DNA of 64,000 bases from Paraburkholderia sp. IMGN_8 (GTDB taxonomy: Bacteria; Pseudomonadota; Gammaproteobacteria; Burkholderiales; Burkholderiaceae): assembly GCF_038050405.1 (NCBI RefSeq), contig NZ_CP150901.1, forward strand, positions 3,844,001 through 3,908,000, written 5' to 3'. The notes under the pieces were generated by a model. That model ran no database searches. It saw nothing but the letters and a program-made list of their open reading frames with translations, and had not been told where the DNA came from. Each line of letters starts with the position of its first letter. Positions within the stretch are counted from its first letter, which is position 1. A program made the position numbers and the translations under genes. This document shows positions 60,102-64,000 of this stretch, in pieces.

Positions 60102-61385
60102 TCAGTGCGAATTGGCTGCTTGTGGCTTGTGCGCGTGCTGTGTTCGCGCGCCGCGCTTGCCACGGGACGGACTGGCGACTTGCTGAGTTGCGGCCGGCGA
60201 CGAGGCGGCAGCGGCATTTGCAGCCGCCGCGTTGGCCATCGCCATGTGGGTGTCGAGCAGGCTGGCCATGGCCGCTTGCTGGTTTTGCATCATCTGTTCG
60301 ATACGGTGCTGCTGGGCCGTGGTTTCACGCGTCAGACGCATCAGCAACACCGTCTGCGTGATACCGATCGCAACCGTGACCAGCAACGCGCCGACCACGA
60401 TCGACAGCATCCATTTCATGCGGCGTGAATGGTCAGTCGCGGCGCGGCGTTGATCGGCGATCACGCCATACAGCGCATCGACGGTATCGGCGAAGGCGGT
60501 TGCGCGCGCGCGGTCGAGTTCAGGCGCGACACGCAATGCCGCCGCAGCCGCTTCGGCGCGCTGGGCCGCCCTGAACTGCGCGCCAAACGCGGCGTTGGCC
60601 TGCGCCGACACATTGCCCGACGGCTGGCCTTCGGACTTCGGCTCGGCGGCTGCCACAGCGCCGCTTTCAGGCGAAGTGCGCTCCGTTGTGGCATTAGCGG
60701 CTTCGGCCACAGCCGCTTCGCGCGAAGCCGTTGTCGCCTTGGCGAAAGTCGCCGCAAAGCGCTGCAGCGGCACGGACGGTTCGCCGCCAGCTGTGGTCGC
60801 GGAACCGGTATCCGCCGACGCACCCGGCTCGCCCGCTTGACGCAGCGCGGTCACACTGCGCGCCACGGTCGCCGCTGCCATCGCGGACGTGAGCGGCGCT
60901 GCTGCGGGTTTTTCTTCGACAGCGGCCTCGGCGGCCGGCTTCGCTTCGGCAAAAGCCAATTCGTCCAGCGGCAATGTCGCCTCAGCCTGCGCGGTCAGCC
61001 CGCTCAACTCTGCGTTGACCGAGGCCGGTTCATCGGACTTCGCAGCGCGAGACGCGCGGCGCGCCGCTTTCGCGTCCGACGACACGCTATCGGCATCGAT
61101 CGCGCCGACCGCCGCCAGCACCACATCGGGTAATTCGAAACCATGCAGCGTGCCTTGCCGCACGTCGATGTTCATCGCTTCGAGTGTGGCGCGGGTGGGA
61201 TCGTCAGGGAACAGGTCGAGCGTACTATCGTCGCGCGAAGCGTCGCTCAGTTGCGCGAGGCGTTGTGCTGAGCGCGCGGCGCGCGCCAGCTTGTTTTCGG
61301 TTTCGGTCGAGACGGTGGCCTGGCGCCGTTTCTTTGAAGCGGCGCGCGGAGGCCGGGACTGCGTGGATGCTGCGGAATCTGCCAT
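60102..61385 (-). CDS. Large Ala-rich single-pass membrane protein, function unknown
   Basis: A 427-aa protein. Basic N-terminus (RPPRAASKKRRQATVSTE), then a long, low-complexity Ala/Glu/Ser-rich stretch (about 85-320) and a single membrane helix (MLSIVVGALLVTVAIGITQT, about 330-350). A coiled-coil-like segment follows (RLTRETTAQQHRIEQMMQNQ) and a basic tail. The N-terminal part would be cytoplasmic. No catalytic motif is seen. ATG at 61385 is the likely start; a GTG at 61427 in frame is possible. Confidence 0.72.
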   Translation of the reverse strand: MADSAASTQSRPPRAASKKRRQATVSTETENKLARAARSAQRLAQLSDASRDDSTLDLFPDDPTRATLEAMNIDVRQGTLHGFELPDVVLAAVGAIDADSVSSDAKAARRASRAAKSDEPASVNAELSGLTAQAEATLPLDELAFAEAKPAAEAAVEEKPAAAPLTSAMAAATVARSVTALRQAGEPGASADTGSATTAGGEPSVPLQRFAATFAKATTASREAAVAEAANATTERTSPESGAVAAAEPKSEGQPSGNVSAQANAAFGAQFRAAQRAEAAAAALRVAPELDRARATAFADTVDALYGVIADQRRAATDHSRRMKWMLSIVVGALLVTVAIGITQTVLLMRLTRETTAQQHRIEQMMQNQQAAMASLLDTHMAMANAAAANAAAASSPAATQQVASPSRGKRGARTQHAHKPQAANSH

Positions 61386-61517
61386 AGAGAAAAAAGCGGT
61401 CGTCGCCAAAAAGCGGGCGCCGAGCACCGCTCGTCAATACCATTGGAATTTTTCGAGACCGCATTGTCGCATGGCCGCATGCACCTGCCGAAGCCATTCG
61501 CCGACGATTTGCCAATT

Positions 61518-61682
61518 TTAAGACGGCTCCCCGTCTGGCCGGAACGGCTTGACGCCGAGCAGTTGACGCAAGCGTTCGCAGTTCGCGTCGTATTCAATGC
61601 CTGGCACTACCTGCGCACCCATCCGCGCCGGATCGAGCACGACATGTTGGCCGGACGCCGGACGACACTGCGGCGAACCCAC
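61518..61682 (-). CDS. Possible small protein (54 aa)
   Basis: On the minus strand a frame reads VGSPQCRPASGQHVVLDPAR then MGAQVVPGIEYDANCERLRQ and LLGVKPFRPDGEPS, with GC-rich third positions like real genes here. It would start at a GTG (61682) without a clear ribosome site. It could be a true small gene between the 427-aa protein and the AGE-family gene, or an end fragment. Unrecognised. Confidence 0.3.
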   Translation of the reverse strand: MGSPQCRPASGQHVVLDPARMGAQVVPGIEYDANCERLRQLLGVKPFRPDGEPS

Positions 61683-61847
61683 ATGCCGACACAATCATGA
61701 ATAGCGAGCGCCGAGCCGACATGATTCGAAGCGTATTGCGCGTCTGCACGAGCGTGCCAGCAGCACGCGTTTGCTTTATGCTTGGCCGCACGCCGAATGG
61801 CCTGAATCAATGGGCGTTTCGAATTACAGCGTTTGAAGAACTGAACT

Positions 61848-62957
61848 ATGCAAAGCATGAACCCTTCCGCCGCTTCGGCGATCTCCCTGGCTGCCACGTT
61901 GCGCGATCACTTCGCCCGGGTGGTGCTGCCGCTCTGGCGCGGGCCGGGTTTCAACACTGAGTTGAAGCTGCCGTACGAAGCGGTCAGCGCCGACGATCAT
62001 CAACCGCTTCCCGCCGCACGCTACCGCGCGATGGCTTGCGCGCGACAATTGTTCGTGTTTTCGCAAGCCGGCGATGCGGCGCATGCACAGGTGCTGTTCG
62101 ACGCGCTGGTGCACACGTTTCAGGACACACGCCACGGTGGATGGATCTATAGCGTCGATGCGCAAGGCGCGCCGCTCGACACCACCAAAGATTTGTACAC
62201 CCACGCGTTCGTCGTATTCGCGTGCGCGGAATATGGCCGCCGTTCCGGAAATCGCGACGCGCTGGAAGTCGTGCATCGCACGTCGACACTGATTCAGTCG
62301 CGTTTTGCCGCCGACGGCGATCTTTTCAACGCCGCTTTGGACGCCGACTTCGCCGCCGTGACCGGCACGCCGATCCAGAATCCGCTGATGCATTTGACCG
62401 AGGCCTGGCTGGCGGCCCGCGAAGCGACGCACGACGCCGCCTTCGACGCCGCGTTGAGCCGCCTTGCCGGCGCCGTCGCGCGTCATTTCGTGCATGCGCC
62501 GACCGGCTGCGTCGCCGAGTTGCCGCTGGGCGCCGACGACAACCGTTTGGAGCCGGGGCATCAGTTCGAATGGTTCTGGCTGGTGAAACGCGGGGGCGCT
62601 CTGTTTGAGGCCTCGGGTCTCAACGAAGCACTCACGCGCGCGTTCAGCTTTGCGCAGCAATACGGCGTGGATAAAGACACCGGCGGCGTTTGCGCGTCGC
62701 TCGACGAAACCGGCCGGATCAAGGACGCCACCCAGCGGATCTGGGCGCAAACCGAATATCTGCGCGCACTGGCGAGCCACGACGACCCGGCTGCACTCGC
62801 CGCGCTACCGGGCCAGATCGAACGTTTCCAGCAGCGCTTTCTGCGTCCGCAAGGCTGGTTCGAATGCAAGACACCGGCGGGTGAAGTGGCGAGGGCCGAC
62901 ATGCCGTCGACCACGCCCTATCACCTTGCAACGGCCTACGAGGCGCTGCCGGGCTGA
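61848..62957 (+). CDS. N-acylglucosamine 2-epimerase family sugar isomerase
   Basis: A 369-aa cytoplasmic (alpha/alpha)6-barrel enzyme of the AGE family, which includes GlcNAc 2-epimerase and mannose or sulfoquinovose isomerases. Conserved stretches: RYRAMACARQLFVFSQAGDA, HGGWIYSVD, TKDLYTHAFVVFACAEYG, NPLMHLTEAWLAARE, LEPGHQFEWFWLVKR (catalytic His), RIWAQTEYLRA and the second His in STTPYHLATAYEALPG. The C-terminal half fits mannose isomerase-like members; substrate uncertain. Start at 61848 (or the second Met four residues on). Confidence 0.93.
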   Translation: MQSMNPSAASAISLAATLRDHFARVVLPLWRGPGFNTELKLPYEAVSADDHQPLPAARYRAMACARQLFVFSQAGDAAHAQVLFDALVHTFQDTRHGGWIYSVDAQGAPLDTTKDLYTHAFVVFACAEYGRRSGNRDALEVVHRTSTLIQSRFAADGDLFNAALDADFAAVTGTPIQNPLMHLTEAWLAAREATHDAAFDAALSRLAGAVARHFVHAPTGCVAELPLGADDNRLEPGHQFEWFWLVKRGGALFEASGLNEALTRAFSFAQQYGVDKDTGGVCASLDETGRIKDATQRIWAQTEYLRALASHDDPAALAALPGQIERFQQRFLRPQGWFECKTPAGEVARADMPSTTPYHLATAYEALPG

Positions 62958-62972
62958 GCTGAGCGCCGTCAA

Positions 62973-62994
62973 TGAACCGGACGCGGCCGGTTCA
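62973..62994. terminator. Hairpin after the AGE-family gene
   Basis: TGAACCGG (62973-62980) pairs with CCGGTTCA (62987-62994) around a six-base loop, between the convergent AGE-family and small hypothetical genes. No T-run. Confidence 0.5.
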
Positions 62995-63011
62995 GCCGAC
63001 CGGCCGGTCGA

Positions 63012-63287
63012 TCAATACTCTTCGCGCTGCCAGGGTCCCCAATCGGCGTTGGCCGTTTTAAATCGCGTGAAGGTCGCGCTTTTTCCGGTGGGGGTGTCCG
63101 ACGTGTCGCCGTGCGGCTTCTGGTCGGTGGTGTGAAGGGCGAAAGCCTGGTGATCTTCGGTGTCGACGGTAATTCGGCCGACCGGATCCAGGGCGCCTTC
63201 TTGAGGTGATTTAGACTCCAATATCGCGAGATAGGGGGTCAAACGACTCCAGAACGATGTAAGTTCTTCTTGCAAATAATGTGTCAA
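63012..63287 (-). CDS. Hypothetical protein (91 aa, TTG start)
   Basis: A small soluble protein without a recognised family: MTHYLQEELTSFWSRLTPYL, VGRITVDTEDHQAFALHTTD, and a tail ATFTRFKTANADWGPWQREE. No ATG is available; a TTG at 63287 is preceded by AGGA at good distance. It is divergent from the cold-shock gene, with the two sharing a 219-bp promoter region. Confidence 0.5.
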   Translation of the reverse strand: MTHYLQEELTSFWSRLTPYLAILESKSPQEGALDPVGRITVDTEDHQAFALHTTDQKPHGDTSDTPTGKSATFTRFKTANADWGPWQREEY

Positions 63288-63506
63288 TGTTTTTCCTGGA
63301 AGAGTAATACAACCAGTTTACCCTACCGGCCGGGGCACCCCTTCAAAATGCCTCGAAGGGCTCAAAACGGGGCTATCGGGGGAATACCCGAATACTTGTT
63401 GATTGGCGTCCATCATAAAGACGTGATACAACTCGTACTTCGCGCTCGATCTCGTGTTGAGAAATAGCGGTCGCGAATGCAACACACAACATTTACTGGA
63501 TTAAAA

Positions 63507-63710
63507 ATGGCAACAGGTACTGTGAAGTGGTTTAACGATGCAAAGGGCTTTGGCTTCATCACGCCGGACGACGGTGGCGAAGACCTGTTCGCGCACTTTT
63601 CGGAAGTTCAAGGTAGCGGCTTCAAGTCGCTGCAAGAAAACCAGAAGGTGACGTTTGAAGTTAAGCAAGGCCCGAAGGGCAAGCAGGCTGCGAACATCCA
63701 GCCGGCCTAA
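63507..63710 (+). CDS. cspA: Cold-shock protein (CspA family)
   Basis: A 67-aa single-domain RNA chaperone that binds single-stranded RNA and DNA. RNP1 (KGFGFITPD) and RNP2 (DLFAHFSEV) motifs are complete, and the start [11 protein letters not shown] is the usual one. An in-frame upstream start at 63477 adds ten non-family residues and is rejected. The 5' region is unusually AT-rich for this genome. Followed by a strong terminator. Confidence 0.96.
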   Translation: MATGTVKWFNDAKGFGFITPDDGGEDLFAHFSEVQGSGFKSLQENQKVTFEVKQGPKGKQAANIQPA

Positions 63711-63756
63711 GTACCCTCAGGTACGCCTGGCACCCTTAGGCGCTTGCGTCTAAAGC

Positions 63757-63784
63757 AAAATGGCCCGCTCGCGCGGGCCATTTT
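63757..63784 (+). terminator. Rho-independent terminator after the cold-shock gene
   Basis: AAAATGGCCCGC (63757-63768) pairs with GCGGGCCATTTT (63773-63784) around TCGC: a 12-bp stem ending in a T-run, with a matching A-run on the other side, so it can serve both convergent genes. Confidence 0.92.
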
Positions 63785-63821
63785 CATTGGCGAACGCCAT
63801 TTTTCCAGGCGCTTGCACGGC

Positions 63822-64000
63822 TTAAATCGCCCGCACTTCCGACAGCGAAAACGCCGCAGCCTGGCCGCGCATGTCATCAATGTGTTGCGTGCGCAACACA
63901 GTTTCCGAAATTTCGAACACGGACACGGCCTGCTTCAGTTGCTGCGTCTGCTGGTGCAGCGAAGCCGCCGCTGCCGCCGCCTCTTCGACGAGCGCCGCAT
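63822..64000 (-). CDS. Methyl-accepting chemotaxis protein, C-terminal end (partial)
   Basis: The last 58 codons of a chemoreceptor running in from beyond the right edge. It reads AALVEEAAAAAASLHQQTQQ, LKQAVSVFEI and ends GQAAAFSLSEVRAI. The ALVEEAAAAA-SL--Q---L--AV--F pattern is the classic end of the signalling domain in Burkholderia chemoreceptors. Nothing of the sensor domain is visible. Confidence 0.9.
   Translation of the reverse strand, partial: AALVEEAAAAAASLHQQTQQLKQAVSVFEISETVLRTQHIDDMRGQAAAFSLSEVRAI

Noticed and set aside
61443..61700. 85-codon plus-strand frame before the AGE-family gene
   Set aside because: No ribosome site; the opposite strand has a slightly better small frame (61518-61682), itself uncertain.
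1..64000. tRNA, rRNA, tmRNA or riboswitch
   Set aside because: No cloverleaf with the GTTCRA-type loop, rRNA-like block or known riboswitch core was noticed by eye; a covariance-model scan would be needed to be sure.

Overview
The window is about 62% GC, strongly biased to G/C at third codon positions and almost fully coding. Gene content (PHA depolymerase, FMN-binding PaiB-like protein, MocR regulator beside a putrescine-type ABC importer, DUF748 giant protein, RND/ABC-type export operons, small Burkholderia-type orphan proteins) points to a betaproteobacterium of the Burkholderiaceae, most likely Paraburkholderia. This is an inference from protein character; no rRNA or tRNA gene was seen.

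Layout. (1) 1-10322, all on the minus strand: an RcsB-like response regulator, a TolC-like outer-membrane channel, an HlyD-like adaptor, an ABC transporter with an N-terminal C39 peptidase, two small glycine-rich peptides with microcin-type leaders ending in Gly-Ala, then a chaperone-usher fimbrial operon (subunit, chaperone, usher; the usher runs off the left edge). This looks like a class II microcin-type export locus physically joined to a fimbrial operon and is the most interesting part of the window. (2) 10380-12314: a broken partial copy of the start of the TolC-like gene and two degenerate IS6-family elements placed head to head. (3) 12315-24343: a 32-bp perfect palindrome, a PslG-like glycoside hydrolase on the plus strand, and a convergent Wzy-type exopolysaccharide operon on the minus strand (WcaJ-type initiating transferase, Wza, Wzb, Wzc, one GT4 glycosyltransferase, pyruvyl transferase, flippase, polymerase). 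(4) 24575-28469: a three-subunit periplasmic GMC/gluconate-2-dehydrogenase-type enzyme with a triheme cytochrome c.

(5) 28470-30776 is a gene graveyard: a chemoreceptor relic, a possible IS110-like relic, a LysR regulator cut off by a partial IS6-family transposase. (6) 30777-35987: a TetR regulator and a four-gene tripartite ABC-2 efflux operon with overlapping start/stop codons. (7) 36012-42332: a putrescine-type ABC importer (minus) and a divergent MocR/GntR-aminotransferase regulator, with tandem repeats and repeated GAACC elements between them. (8) 42376-64000: mostly housekeeping or stand-alone genes: AsmA/DUF748 protein with OmpA-like end, DUF1254 lipoprotein, PaiB-like protein, copper ATPase behind a textbook CueR-type promoter, Cache-type chemoreceptor, GST, PHA depolymerase, cupin, flavin reductase-like protein, 3-hydroxyacyl-CoA dehydrogenase, small orphan proteins, AGE-family sugar epimerase, cold-shock protein and the end of a second chemoreceptor.

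How parts work together: the C39 ABC protein, adaptor and channel form a type I exporter that would trim and secrete the two peptides; the response regulator is translationally coupled to the channel gene. The EPS operon is self-contained from lipid-linked sugar initiation to export. The TetR, adaptor, ATPase, permease and channel genes form one coupled efflux unit. All family assignments come from reading motifs, not from database searches.
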